A DNA stretch of 57,392 nt from Thermoanaerobaculales bacterium (GTDB lineage Bacteria > Acidobacteriota > Thermoanaerobaculia > Thermoanaerobaculales > Sulfomarinibacteraceae), in assembly GCA_029287235.1 (NCBI GenBank), contig JARFRM010000230.1:1-57392 (forward strand), given 5' to 3'. A program made the position numbers and the translations under genes. Positions 10,101-21,001 of the stretch are shown here, one piece after another (within the stretch, counting starts at the first letter, position 1; each line of letters opens with the position of its first letter). The notes beneath the pieces were generated by a model. That model saw only the letters and a program-made list of their open reading frames with translations. It made no database searches and was not told the origin of the DNA.

Positions 10101-10346
10101 CAGACCATCGACCGGGCGAGGGCATCGGGGATCGCCTTTCCGAGGGTGGAAGAGGCGGATGGGAGCTCAGCGACCCACTGCACCTACTGCGGGGTGTCGG
10201 AGGCCTGCCGCAGGGACGATTCGAACTTCCGTAGAAATCTGATTCACTGGATGAACGACACCGACGCGGGTGCTCCGCATCCCGAAGATGAGGTCGCTCG
10301 TGCCCTGTGGTGGCTCGGTTTCAACCGACCCGAGAACGGCGAATGA
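7146..10346 (+). CDS. addB: AddB-type helicase-nuclease subunit with Fe-S nuclease domain
   Basis: 1066 aa from ATG 7146; the open frame extends upstream, but homology begins at SSVIFCRGALATERRLL. It is the partner of AddA in the double-strand-end-processing complex that resects DNA for RecA loading. The C-terminal PD-(D/E)XK nuclease shows VGNVVHGVLE, FRADRVDSD and VDYKVSK (Asp905, Lys907). Four cysteines, Cys748 (TGTCPW) and Cys1012/1015/1021 (HCTYCGVSEAC), have the +3/+6 spacing of the AddB 4Fe-4S cluster that locks the nuclease domain. The helicase-like half has no recognisable Walker A (the N-terminus reads IFCRGALATE where one would be), so this subunit probably lacks motor activity. 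Its stop overlaps the addA start (ATGA). Confidence 0.88.
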   Translation: MVNSRSSVIFCRGALATERRLLDEVERLSPKNPGDLGAPVRVVVPSRSLRRHLLRVMVEGRKAVAGFKVQTLFDFAREVVVASGQSPPSRDAAFEIVVRRLAAADPRLSADLGSLSDGYDSVLGAVRDLLDAGFLPGNEDGVSERLDDARSEVAAERVERSHALVRLASAALEKAGEDGAERSNHVLQMAEDALKTRGPDLIPTRRLLIHGFADVTGIAADLLHAMVTVVGGEVLLDRPPDPARPDRDDLGAAYLSRLEEKLAHLDREIDERAGSSATVELVEAPDAEAEVRWVAERIRALLDGGVTAEEVGIVSRDMESRVRSLRRHLGRLGVPFSGEGLTIVGARPRRRLDRLVEVLGRGGSAEIDLWLEAREGDSRSTELLLGLRVVGVLRLADLASLRDHVVPAEGVRLPLALGLGEDGEIAEGPVRRLGSEVLQRAREQAARLVTALQERPGFGSAGIHARGTEAVLEALDWTGDSVEYRAVDRAFAEIASQLPPGFDLTADEWLKLLADRLSRAGQVPLGGGGAGVRLLTVMEARALSFSHLFVIGLQRGVFPRVGPEDPMLPEAVRARLAADVLPEMPVKGRGADEERYLFAQLMSSSPSVSVSWHLFGENGTLTASPFVERLRMREDVPSPTAAPSLWPEEEPAARPRTAYELAVLGGVSADAFAPLIDAALAEGRSDAGVSTTTTSAHVVGAARADLVKAVEAPEGSDAPSAWFGFCGATRDPEEAPLWVTRAEQTGTCPWRAFVEERLGVAPMPDPLLGMPEIGGLLVGNVVHGVLEAVVADVVGRHGDLERVLAKTPKNVKWPDQPKLEVLLSAQARRVASRAGLAPLGLEPLLAARARRVLERAKELEWGRGFLEGVLGAEVEGEAAVPRLSRPLAFRADRVDSDRGTVVLVDYKVSKPAVTAKTDTARGNNIRKKVFRGRLLQAAAYSQAVDDKTGRGRYVYLKPGDWVDEVCELVIEGDDEDLIDGFATAVQTIDRARASGIAFPRVEEADGSSATHCTYCGVSEACRRDDSNFRRNLIHWMNDTDAGAPHPEDEVARALWWLGFNRPENGE

Positions 10347-13300
10347 GCCGGCGCCTCAATGACCCGCTGGTCGCGGACCAGGACTCGCGGCGGCTCGCGC
10401 AGAGCGAGTTCAACCGCCCCGTGGTCGTCGTGGCGGGTGCGGGCACCGGGAAAACCGCGCTTCTCGTGGCGCGGGTGGCCGCGTGGTGCGTGGGGCCGGG
10501 ATGGGATCTCCATACCGGGTCCGAGCGCGATCGCCAGACCGTTGCACGTCGGGTCATCGAGCGCGTGGTCGCCATCACCTTCACCGACGCCGCCGCGGCC
10601 GAGATGGCAAAGAAGATCGGGCTCGCCTTCCTCGAGCTTGCGGCAGGGGAGCAACCGGTCGGCTGGGACCCGGAACCGGGTCTCCTGCCGAACGAGAGCG
10701 AGGAGATCAAACGACGGGCCAGGGCCCTGTCGGAGGAGGGACACCGGCTGGTGGTGTCGACGATCCATGCATTCTGCCAGCGGATCCTCGCCACCTACCC
10801 GCTGGAGGCGGGGGTTCACCCGAGCTTCCAGGTGGATGCCGACGGCAGCCGGATCGAACGTCTGGTCGAGGAGGTGGTGGAGAACGCGCTGCGTGGTCTC
10901 GCCGACGACCCGACTCGAAGTCAGTGGGAACGGCTCGCCGTGGAGGGCGTTGATCCTGGAACCATCGTCGAGGTCCTCTGCCTTCTGGTCGAAGCCGGCG
11001 CGGATCCTGCGGTCTTCGGCGAGGACCCGTTCGGCGAGGAGGCCCTCGGAAACCTGTTCCGGCGAGTACGGTCGATCCTCGGTCGGGTCCGAGCCACCGT
11101 GGGCGACAGGCTGGAAGAGGTTTCCGGGCCGGTGAGCGTCGCGACGAGAGATGCCCTGGAGGCGATGGAGCAATACCTCGCGGCCGTGTCCAGGAACCCG
11201 GACATGGAGGATGTCGTCGCCCTGGCGGAGAGCATCGACCCCAGGGTGGCGCCGAGATTGAAAAAGTGGTCGCGTCTCGATTTCACCGGGAGCGAGCGAT
11301 CATGCCTGGACGAGGTGGCCCACGATGCGGCGCCCGCCTTCGGCGAGCTTTCGGCGGTGTTGGGTTCGCTGGTCGAAGGCGGTCACGAAGAGTTGGACTC
11401 GGCCCGGATTGTCGTTGCGCCCCTCCTGACTGAGGTCCATCGGCGTCGGCACGAGCTGGGGCTGGTGACCTTCTCGGATCTCATTCGACTCGCCGCGGAG
11501 GTTCTCGAACGTTCAGCCGGTGTCCGTCGCGATGTTGCGCGGGGCATCGACCACCTGCTGGTCGACGAGTTTCAGGACACCGACGAGGTCCAGTGCCGTC
11601 TCGTCGAGTCGCTCGCCCTGTCCGACGACATCGACCCGCCGTCGTTGTTCATTGTGGGCGACCCCAAGCAGTCCATCTACGCATGGCGAAGCGCCGACCT
11701 CGCGGCATACGACGCCTTTGTCGGGAAGGTCATGAGCCTTGGAGGCGAAAAGGTCGATCTGGTCCGGAACTTCCGCTCGTTCACCCCGGTTCTCGATGAG
11801 GTCAAAGCGCTTGTTGCTCCGGTGATGCGACGGGAAACCGGAATCCAGCCCGAGTTCCAGCCCCTCGAGGCAACCGAGGAACGACGCGGCGCTCGAGGGA
11901 TCGACCAGCCGCCGTGGATGACGGTCGAGCACTGGCTGACCTGGCCCCGCGGGGAGAAAGGCGTCGGCCGGGAGAAGAAATCGGATCGGCGCACTACGGA
12001 GTTGGAGGCGCGCGCCATCGCGGCGGACATTCGTGCGCTCCATGGCCGAGGGGTGATCAAACGCTGGGGGGAGGTCGCGATTCTGTTGCGGGTCACGACC
12101 GCCCAGAACGAGATTCTGGCCGAACTACGAAAAGCCGGCGTACCCTACGAGGTCGCGAGGGAGCGGGACTACTACCGCCAGCGAGAGGTCGTCGAGCTCG
12201 CGGCTCTGGTGCGGTGCATCCTCGAACCGACCGATGTCCTTGCCCTGCTCACCGTTCTGCGCAGCGATGTGGTCGGTGTTCCCGATGCCGTGCTGCTGCC
12301 GCTGTGGGAGGCCGGGCTCCCGGAAGCCGTCGCCATGATCACGGATCCGGAGTCGGCGGCGGTCGAGACGGTTCGGACCGCTGTGCGCTGCGCCGGGACG
12401 GCACTGCCGGACGTGTCGCCCGGAGCTGATGCCCTCCCCATGTGGCCCGACTGCGTTGTCGATGCCGTAGAGATCATTGCGGTACTTCGGCGGTCCATGA
12501 GGGAGGACTCTCCCGATGTTTTTGTCGAGAGGATTCGGACGCTCTGGCTGGCGGAGGCGACGGCGGCGGCCCGCTCTCTCGGCAGGTTCCGGAGGGCGCG
12601 ACTCGATCGGTTCCTCGTCGATCTCGAGACCGCGTTGGTTTCGGACCGGGTGAGCGACGCCGAGCTTGCGCGTTTCCTCCGGTTCGCGGTTGAGCAGGGC
12701 AGGGAGAGTCGAGTGCCGGTGCCACCGGATCTCGAGGCCGATGCGGTCCATGTGATGACCATCCACAAGGCCAAGGGGCTGGATTTCGAGCACGTCTATG
12801 TGGCCCAGGTTCACAAGGGCTCCCGCGTCGGCGGTGGCGCGGGCGTCGCCGGACTGAGATGTCTGGACGGGCGAACGGAGTACAAGCTCTTCGGGTGGGC
12901 GACACCGGGTTTTGCGGCCGCCGAGTGGCGCCGGGAGAGAAAGGCACGCGCGGAGATGGTCCGGCTGCTCTACGTGGCCACGACCCGAGCAAAAAAGCGG
13001 CTGGTGCTGTCCGGCGGCTGGGGTGAGCCGGATGATGAGAAACCGCCCGAAGCATCGCCGGACTTCGCCCGTCTCATCGGTCGACGGCTCGATCCCGCTT
13101 CCGTCGCGGGTCAGATTGCTTCCGAGGAGCCGAGGGTCTTCGATGACGAGGTTCATGTGGTTCGGGTGATGCCGGTCTTCGACCCTGGGGTCCACGCTCC
13201 CGGATCCGGGAGAATCGAGACTTCTCAGACTTCCGTACCCGAGGAACGATTGGCGAGAGCTCGCGAACTCGCCGCGGCTCGACGTGACGCCGCCGAGCGG

Positions 13301-13924
13301 ATGAAGGACAGCTTCTTCCGGTCTGCTTCCGCCGAAGCGCATGATCGTCTCCGTCGATCCGAGGCGGAGGCGGAACACCACATCGATGAAATCACTGTCG
13401 ATCGGGATTTGGCAATGGCGCTCGGGTCCGCGATTCACCGGGTTCTGGAGCTCGTGGACCTCGAAGGTGATCTCGCGGCGCAGATCGCGGCGCAACGGGA
13501 TTGCATCCTTCGGGAGCTGTCGTTGGGGCGAAATGCAGACGACGTTAAGCAGCGTCTCGATGATCTGCTGGGACGGTTGCTGGACGGCGGGTGCTTGCGC
13601 CGACTCGCTTCGCAGGCCGGTGCGGTCGTTGCAAGGGAGCTTCCGGTCGTGATGTGGCGCGAGGAGGGGGACGAGCCCGGCGCGGTGATTTCGGGCATCA
13701 TCGACCTGGTCTACCGCGACCACGAGGACGGGCGATTGGTTGTCGCCGACTTCAAGACCGATGCGGTGGAGACCGACGCCGAAGTCGATGGGCGGATAGA
13801 GGCCTACTCGTCGCAACTCGAGATCTACGCCAATGCTCTCGAAAAGGCACTCGACCTCGATCACCGGCCCCACACCGAGCTGTGGTTTCTCTGGGCGGAC
13901 AGGATTGAACGACTCGTCCGGTGA
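10343..13924 (+). CDS. addA: AddA-type UvrD-family helicase/nuclease
   Basis: 1193 aa from the ATG overlapping the addB stop; a longer frame back to 10307 lies inside addB and is rejected. All SF1A motifs are visible: Walker A AGAGTGKT (31-38), ITFTDAAAAEM, LLVDEFQDTDE (Walker B), GDPKQSIYAWR, RNFRS, VMTIHKAKGLDF and RLLYVATTRAKKRL. The C-terminal RecB-type nuclease has AIHRVLE, Asp1121 in GIIDLVYRD, and ADFKTD (Asp1136, Lys1138). This is the 3'-5' motor plus the nuclease that cuts the 3' strand. With addB it forms a two-gene operon in the B. subtilis order. No recD or separate recBC genes are nearby. Confidence 0.95.
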   Translation: MSRRLNDPLVADQDSRRLAQSEFNRPVVVVAGAGTGKTALLVARVAAWCVGPGWDLHTGSERDRQTVARRVIERVVAITFTDAAAAEMAKKIGLAFLELAAGEQPVGWDPEPGLLPNESEEIKRRARALSEEGHRLVVSTIHAFCQRILATYPLEAGVHPSFQVDADGSRIERLVEEVVENALRGLADDPTRSQWERLAVEGVDPGTIVEVLCLLVEAGADPAVFGEDPFGEEALGNLFRRVRSILGRVRATVGDRLEEVSGPVSVATRDALEAMEQYLAAVSRNPDMEDVVALAESIDPRVAPRLKKWSRLDFTGSERSCLDEVAHDAAPAFGELSAVLGSLVEGGHEELDSARIVVAPLLTEVHRRRHELGLVTFSDLIRLAAEVLERSAGVRRDVARGIDHLLVDEFQDTDEVQCRLVESLALSDDIDPPSLFIVGDPKQSIYAWRSADLAAYDAFVGKVMSLGGEKVDLVRNFRSFTPVLDEVKALVAPVMRRETGIQPEFQPLEATEERRGARGIDQPPWMTVEHWLTWPRGEKGVGREKKSDRRTTELEARAIAADIRALHGRGVIKRWGEVAILLRVTTAQNEILAELRKAGVPYEVARERDYYRQREVVELAALVRCILEPTDVLALLTVLRSDVVGVPDAVLLPLWEAGLPEAVAMITDPESAAVETVRTAVRCAGTALPDVSPGADALPMWPDCVVDAVEIIAVLRRSMREDSPDVFVERIRTLWLAEATAAARSLGRFRRARLDRFLVDLETALVSDRVSDAELARFLRFAVEQGRESRVPVPPDLEADAVHVMTIHKAKGLDFEHVYVAQVHKGSRVGGGAGVAGLRCLDGRTEYKLFGWATPGFAAAEWRRERKARAEMVRLLYVATTRAKKRLVLSGGWGEPDDEKPPEASPDFARLIGRRLDPASVAGQIASEEPRVFDDEVHVVRVMPVFDPGVHAPGSGRIETSQTSVPEERLARARELAAARRDAAERMKDSFFRSASAEAHDRLRRSEAEAEHHIDEITVDRDLAMALGSAIHRVLELVDLEGDLAAQIAAQRDCILRELSLGRNADDVKQRLDDLLGRLLDGGCLRRLASQAGAVVARELPVVMWREEGDEPGAVISGIIDLVYRDHEDGRLVVADFKTDAVETDAEVDGRIEAYSSQLEIYANALEKALDLDHRPHTELWFLWADRIERLVR

Positions 13925-13990
13925 GGTGTGTGCGAGGGCGCCGATGCCCACTGGAAAGCGGGCGCCACAAATGCGCAGACCGTGTTTGCG

Positions 13991-14045
13991 TTTTCCGGCT
14001 GCCCGGCAGTCGGAAAAAGAAAACGCCCGGCGGAAAACCGCCGGC
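13991..14045 (-). terminator. double hairpin; intrinsic terminator for sucCD
   Basis: On the minus strand, GCCGGCGG-TTTT-CCGCCGGGC (14045-14026) is followed by GTTTTCTTTTT, a good intrinsic terminator about 65 nt past the sucD stop. A second near-perfect palindrome (13995-14013, CCGGCTGCC/GGCAGTCGG) flanked by TTTT and AAAAA lies just beyond it and may also serve addA from the other side. Confidence 0.75.
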
Positions 14046-14110
14046 CCCCCTCCTGCAGTACAGGCTCCTCCCTCACTGCGGAAACCGGATACTACAACAT
14101 TCGGTTGGTA

Positions 14111-16161
<2,051 letters not shown>

Positions 16162-16330
16162 GCTTCCCCCTTGTTGGAGTTCAACCCGAACTTCGTCGGA
16201 TCGCGTCATTGTGCCTCATCCCCGGGAAGGGGGGCAAATATTTTGTGAGATTTTTCACCCACTGATGAGCCGAGACCCGCGGATTTTTCGTGATCGCGCG
16301 TTCTCAACGTCGTATCATGCGTCGATCGTG

Positions 16331-18070
16331 ATGGAATCTGCGGTGATTCGTGATCCCGAAACCGGCGATTGGCTGCTCTATGGGGCGCCCGTGGCGATCG
16401 TGACGGCAAACGTGGTGGGGGAGGTGCGGGGACAGCTTGATCGGATCGAGACCGAGGTCGAGGGCCGAGGACTCGATGCCGTGGGTTTCATCGCCTACGA
16501 GGCGGCGCCGGCGTTTGACCCGGCAATGCGGGTTGTTCCCCGGTCGGCCGAGACACCGCTGATGGTCTTCAGCCTCTTTGAACCACCATCGGTCCTGCCC
16601 GTGCCCTGGCTCGAAGAAACCGTGGCCCATGAGATCGGTGCTTGGACGCCGACGCAGACCGAAATCGAGTATCGGCATGCGGTCGATCAGGTCCACGCGC
16701 GGATCGTGGAGGGAGAGACCTACCAGGTCAATCACACCTTTCGACTGAGGGCGTCTTTCTCAGGAGATCCCCGATCTCTGTTCCTCAGCCTCGTGCGGTC
16801 TCAGCCCGGGTCCTACGCAGCATTCCTCGACCTCGGTGAGACGGCAGTCTGCTCGGCTTCGCCGGAGCTCTTCTTCGAGCTCGCCGGCGACCGGCTGGTC
16901 AGCCGGCCCATGAAGGGCACCGCCCGCCGGGGATGGGATCCCGTATCGGATTACGAGCGGCGATCCGGCCTCCTGCGGTCCCCAAAGGACCGGGCCGAAA
17001 ACGCCATGATCGTCGACATGGTGCGGAACGACCTCGGTCGGGTCGCTGAGGTGGGCTCCGTCGAGGTCAGCGGTTCCTTCGACATCGAGACGCATCCGAC
17101 GGTGTTCCAGATGACCACGACGGTCGAGGCCCGCAGCGAGGCGCCGATTTCGGAAATCTTCGCGGCGCTCTTTCCCTTTGCCTCGGTGACCGGCGCCCCC
17201 AAGATCCGCACCATGGAGATCATCTCCGAGCTCGAAAAAGATGCGCGTGGTGTCTACACCGGGGCCATCGGCGTGATACGGCCGGGCCGTCGGGCCAGGT
17301 TCTCGGTGGGAATTCGCACCGCGGTCGTGGACCGACGGGCGGGCCGCGTCGAGTACGGAGTCGGCAGCGGCGTGGTGTGGGATTCCGTCGCCGCCGAGGA
17401 GTTTCGCGAGTGCATGGACAAGGCGGAGATTCTCTCGTCGCCGCTGCCGGAATTCGATCTGTTGGAGACCCTCCTGTGGGAGCCCGAAGTCGGCTTTGCG
17501 TTGATGGGTCGACACCTCGACCGCATCACCGGCGCGGCCGAGTACTTCGGTCGAGAGTTTGACCGAAGCGTCGTCGCCGAGGACCTTCAACGACGGGCCG
17601 CTGAGTTCGGCGATCGGAGGCACCGGGTCCGTCTCCTCCTGGCGGCCGACGGCAGCCACCGGATCGAAGTGATGCCCATCTCGACAGACGCGGCGCCCAC
17701 CCCGGTCCGACTGGGTCTTGCAGCCGACCCGACGACGGTGGAGAATCCGTTTCTCCATTTCAAGACCACTCACCGCGAGGTCTACGAGACGGCCCGCCGA
17801 TCCCGCCCCGATTGCGAAGACGTCCTGTTGTGGAACGGGCGCGGGGAGGTCACCGAGAGCACCATCGCCAATTTTGTGGCCAGGTTCAAAGGCGAACTCG
17901 TGACCCCGCCGGTGACGTGCGGGTTGCTCGCTGGCACCTACAGGGCCGAACTTCTCGACCGGGGCGAGATCATCGAGCGGGTGATCACCATCGACCAACT
18001 CCCCGAGGCAGAAGCCCTCTACCTCATCAATTCAGTCCAGGGTTGGAGGAATGTGGAGTGGGTGAATTGA
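16331..18070 (+). CDS. pabB: bifunctional aminodeoxychorismate synthase component I / aminodeoxychorismate lyase (PabB-PabC fusion)
   Basis: 579 aa from ATG 16331; an in-frame GTG directly precedes it, and neither has a clear SD. The N-terminal two-thirds is a chorismate-binding domain: KGTARRGWDP, SPKDRAENAMIVDMVRNDLG, ETHPTVFQM, ASVTGAPKIRTMEII and the terminal GVGSGVVWDS. The C-terminal third (about 385-579) is a fold-type IV PLP enzyme: FDLLETLLWE, FLHFKTTHREVY (Lys predicted to bind PLP) and ESTIANFV. Together these convert chorismate to 4-amino-4-deoxychorismate and then to p-aminobenzoate for folate. The glutamine amidotransferase PabA is not in the window. Folate supply fits the methyl-THF enzymes at 31-36 kb, but the genes are not linked. 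Confidence 0.93.
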   Translation: MESAVIRDPETGDWLLYGAPVAIVTANVVGEVRGQLDRIETEVEGRGLDAVGFIAYEAAPAFDPAMRVVPRSAETPLMVFSLFEPPSVLPVPWLEETVAHEIGAWTPTQTEIEYRHAVDQVHARIVEGETYQVNHTFRLRASFSGDPRSLFLSLVRSQPGSYAAFLDLGETAVCSASPELFFELAGDRLVSRPMKGTARRGWDPVSDYERRSGLLRSPKDRAENAMIVDMVRNDLGRVAEVGSVEVSGSFDIETHPTVFQMTTTVEARSEAPISEIFAALFPFASVTGAPKIRTMEIISELEKDARGVYTGAIGVIRPGRRARFSVGIRTAVVDRRAGRVEYGVGSGVVWDSVAAEEFRECMDKAEILSSPLPEFDLLETLLWEPEVGFALMGRHLDRITGAAEYFGREFDRSVVAEDLQRRAAEFGDRRHRVRLLLAADGSHRIEVMPISTDAAPTPVRLGLAADPTTVENPFLHFKTTHREVYETARRSRPDCEDVLLWNGRGEVTESTIANFVARFKGELVTPPVTCGLLAGTYRAELLDRGEIIERVITIDQLPEAEALYLINSVQGWRNVEWVN

Positions 18071-18086
18071 ACGGCAGTCGAAGATA

Positions 18087-18975
18087 GATGCTGGATCCAT
18101 CGCACCGTCGCACTGTCGCACCGTCGCACCATCGCAGCCCACAGATCACACGGATCACACAGATTGACCCATCGCACCATCACAGGATTGCCCGCAGATG
18201 ACGCAGATTGACGCAGATGATCCATCGCATCATCGCGGCAGCCCACGGATCACACAGATTCCACTTGTCACGGCGTAGCCGAGGGCGAAGCCGGATCGCA
18301 CCATCACAGGTCTGCCCGCAGATCACGCAGATTGACGCAGATTCCATCGCACCGTCGCAACCACGAAGGCGCGAAGACACGAAGGCATCGCACACGAAGG
18401 CATCCCAATTGAAAGTGGGCGTTGCTTTCGAGGGGGCGTTTCGAGCCTGCGGCTCAACGATTGTGGATGCTCGAGCGCCCTCATTTGTTGAACCGCAAAG
18501 ATCGCAAGGTACGCAAGGGACATCGCAACGGCCATCGCGTGATTGACCCATCGCACCGTCGCAACCACGAAGGCCCGAAGCTCCGGAAGGCCACTGAAGG
18601 GCAGGCTGGAAGCCCGCCCCCCAAACAGGATCGCAAGTACTGAGATGGTTGTGGTGGCAGGCTGGAAGTCCGTCCCCACAATCAGGATCGCAAGTACTGT
18701 GATGGTTGTGGGGGCGGGCATCCCTGCCTGCCCTTCAGACTCGTTCCGGCCGGAAGCGCGCTCCCACGAAGTCCCACAACCCTCCATCGATGCCTCTCAC
18801 ACTTCCGATTGCGATGGCTTCACGACCCCTTCGTGCCTTCGAGCCTTCGTGGTTGCGACGATGCGATGGAATCTGCGTCTATCAGCGTTATCTGCGGGCA
18901 TACCTGCGATGGGTTCATCCGTGTGATCCGTGTGATCTGCGTGATCTGTGGGCTGCAGCTTCCGTGCGCTGTTCC
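18087..18975. repeat. mosaic intergenic element A
   Basis: About 890 bp between convergent genes with no credible protein. It is built from recurring phrases: cacagatcacac, gcagattgacgcagat, ccatcgcaccgtcgca, cacgaaggc and their complements. It begins with GATGCTGGATC. The left half carries mostly one strand's version and the right half the complement, so the whole is a degenerate giant inverted repeat around a core at 18594-18738. Frames found here read the same low-complexity peptides (CVICVICG-like) at every copy and are not genes. Confidence 0.85.
18594..18738. repeat. core of element A: three boxes and two centre copies
   Basis: The left box starts CTGAAGGGCAGGCTGGAAGC and the right box (18705-18738) ends with its inverted version. 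Between them the 20-nt centre AGGATCGCAAGTACTGAGAT occurs twice (second copy with GTGAT), separated by a third, decayed box. This looks like a tandem duplication of centre plus box. Confidence 0.8.
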
Positions 18976-18980
18976 AGTAT

Positions 18981-20084
18981 TTAGTCCAGCCGCTTCTGGA
19001 ACCTCAGGATCGCGGCGGTCATGACGATGGCGAAAAAGGCCAGCAACGGTCCTGCCTCGTGACCCACCTCAGCGAGATCCGCGCCGCGTAGGATGATCCC
19101 GCGCACCATCCGGACAAAGTGGGTCAGGGGCAGGAACTCGGCAATGATCTGTGCCGCCCGCGGCATGCCCTCGAAGGGGAACATAAAGCCCGAGAGAAGG
19201 ATATTCGGCAGGAAGAAGAACATGATCATCTGCATGGACTGGAACTGCGACTTGGCGACGGTTGAGATCAGCAGACCGAGAGCCAAAGTGGCGGCGATGA
19301 ACAGCGCCGAAGATAGGTAGAGATCCACCAACGAACCGCGCACGGGAACCCTGAAGAGGGTAACTCCGAGCCCGAGGACGATGGTCACCTGCAGCAGACC
19401 TATGACGATGTAGGGAATGATCTTGCCGATCATCAGCTCGGATCGTCGCACCGGGGTGTTGATGAGGAACTCCAGCGTTCCGCTCTCTCGTTCGCGGACG
19501 ACGGCGACGGCGGTGAACAGCGACATGGTGAGGGTGAGGATGACGCCGATGAGGCCGGGCACGATATTGACCTCGGAACGTCGCTCGGGGTTGTAGTAGG
19601 CGCGGACCTCGAAGGTCGGTGGTGGCGTTGAGATCGGCGGGCCTCGGAGCGGATCTTCGACGGTGAGGGCCTTGAGCCCCTGGGCGGTGGCCAGGATTGT
19701 CGGGTCGGTGGCATCGACCAGAAGCTGGGCAGTCGGTCTGTCGGCCGATGCCAGCCGACGTTCGTAATCGTGCGGTATGAGAATTCCGATGGACACCCTG
19801 CCCTGGCGAAGAAATGCCTCGAGCTCGGTGGCGGTGTCGGCTGTCGCCACGATGTCGGCCACCTGGGAGGCCTCGACGGCCGCGATCAGTTCGCGGGACA
19901 TACGAGTCCCGGCCTGGTCCGCCACCGCGGCTTTCAGGTGGCGGACATCGGTGTTGATGGCATAGCCGAAGAGCACGAGCTGGAGCGCCGGGATTCCGAC
20001 CACCATCCCCAGAGTCAGGCGATCGCGCCGAAGCTGGACCACCTCCTTGGCGGCGATTGCGAAGATCCGGTTGAGGAACTGCAT
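18981..20084 (-). CDS. ABC-2 type transporter permease (YbhR/YhhJ-like)
   Basis: 367 aa. One N-terminal membrane helix (about 25-45) is followed by a periplasmic domain (about 48-170) and five C-terminal membrane helices from about 175 on, the plan of ABC-2 exporters of the YbhS/YbhR/YhhJ type. VVRERESGTLEFL is the conserved cytoplasmic signature of the family. It is the last gene of an HlyD-ATPase-permease operon; its ATG overlaps the ATPase stop (ATGA). Only one permease is encoded, so a homodimer is likely. The substrate is unknown; relatives export drugs or other hydrophobic compounds. Confidence 0.9.
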   Translation of the reverse strand: MQFLNRIFAIAAKEVVQLRRDRLTLGMVVGIPALQLVLFGYAINTDVRHLKAAVADQAGTRMSRELIAAVEASQVADIVATADTATELEAFLRQGRVSIGILIPHDYERRLASADRPTAQLLVDATDPTILATAQGLKALTVEDPLRGPPISTPPPTFEVRAYYNPERRSEVNIVPGLIGVILTLTMSLFTAVAVVRERESGTLEFLINTPVRRSELMIGKIIPYIVIGLLQVTIVLGLGVTLFRVPVRGSLVDLYLSSALFIAATLALGLLISTVAKSQFQSMQMIMFFFLPNILLSGFMFPFEGMPRAAQIIAEFLPLTHFVRMVRGIILRGADLAEVGHEAGPLLAFFAIVMTAAILRFQKRLD

Positions 20085-21001
20085 CAGCGGGTCACAGCCA
20101 TGAAGACATCCTCGAGCGTCGGCTCGACGGCGCGGGCTCGGGCATCGATGCCGGCGTGCAGGAGTGCGCGACTCACGACGTCCACGGGGTCCCCGGCGCC
20201 GGGCTCCACGTGGGCACGAAGCAACGAACCCAGCTGTGCGATGCTCACCACGCCTGGTGTTTCGGCGAGGATTCGGTGGCCGCGTCTGAATTCTTCGATC
20301 TCGATTGAGACCACGGTGGCATCGATCTCGTTCTTGAGCTCCTCCGGGGTGCCGTCGGCCACCTTGCGCCCCTCATCGAGAACGGCGAGGAAGTGGCAGC
20401 GCTCGGCCTCATCCATAAAGTGGGTCGATACCAGGATCGCGGTCCCGTCGGCGGCGAGATCGTAAAGCGCATCCCAGAAATCCCTCCGGGTCTCCGGATC
20501 GACGGCGCTGGTGGGTTCGTCGAGCAGCAGCAGGTCCGGTTTGTGAAGCGTCGCTGCGGCGAGGGCGAGTCGTTGTTTCTGACCGCCGCTGAGGGTTCCG
20601 GCCCGCTGTCCGCCGATGGCTCCGAGATCGTACTTTTCGCGAGCCAGATTGATTCGTCGATGCCACTGCTCGGAGGACAGAGAGTAGATCCTGCCGACAA
20701 AACGGAGATTCTCGTCCACCGTGAGGTCTTGATAAAGCGAGAACTTCTGGGTCATGTAGCCGACGTGCTGTCGGAGACCCTCGGCATCGTCGGGAACCCG
20801 CCGGCCGAGCACGGTGGCGAAACCCTCCGAGGGCTCGAGGAGACCACAGAGCATGCGGATGGCGGTGGTCTTGCCCGAGCCGTTGGGGCCGAGAAAGCCG
20901 TAGATCCGACCTTCGGGCACATCCAGGGCGAGGTGATCCACCGCCACCAGGGTGCCGAAGCGGCGGGTCAGACCGCCGGTCGAGATGGCGAGCTCGCTCA
21001 G
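20084..21001 (-). CDS. ABC transporter ATP-binding protein, probable CTG start
   Basis: 305 aa if read from the CTG at 21001. Walker A GPNGSGKT, Q-loop YMTQKFSLY, signature LSGGQKQR, Walker B LLLLDEPTS and the H-loop STHFMDE are all present. The first ATG/GTG/TTG in frame is GTG 20947, which would delete the first beta strand and the A-loop region (LAISTGGLTRRFGTLVAVDH). The only upstream start candidate is CTG 21001-20999, which overlaps the hlyD stop (CTGA) and has GAGGTGA about 5 nt upstream. I therefore prefer it, while noting that CTG starts are rare. Energises the neighbouring permease. Confidence 0.85.
   Translation of the reverse strand: MSELAISTGGLTRRFGTLVAVDHLALDVPEGRIYGFLGPNGSGKTTAIRMLCGLLEPSEGFATVLGRRVPDDAEGLRQHVGYMTQKFSLYQDLTVDENLRFVGRIYSLSSEQWHRRINLAREKYDLGAIGGQRAGTLSGGQKQRLALAAATLHKPDLLLLDEPTSAVDPETRRDFWDALYDLAADGTAILVSTHFMDEAERCHFLAVLDEGRKVADGTPEELKNEIDATVVSIEIEEFRRGHRILAETPGVVSIAQLGSLLRAHVEPGAGDPVDVVSRALLHAGIDARARAVEPTLEDVFMAVTR

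Noticed and set aside
12125..13951. 608-codon minus-strand frame opposite addA
   Set aside because: Shadow; addA on the plus strand contains every helicase motif.
18087..18975. Possible CRISPR array, because of recurring short words
   Set aside because: Word spacing is irregular, repeats are degenerate and occur on both strands, there are no unique spacers of constant length and no cas genes.
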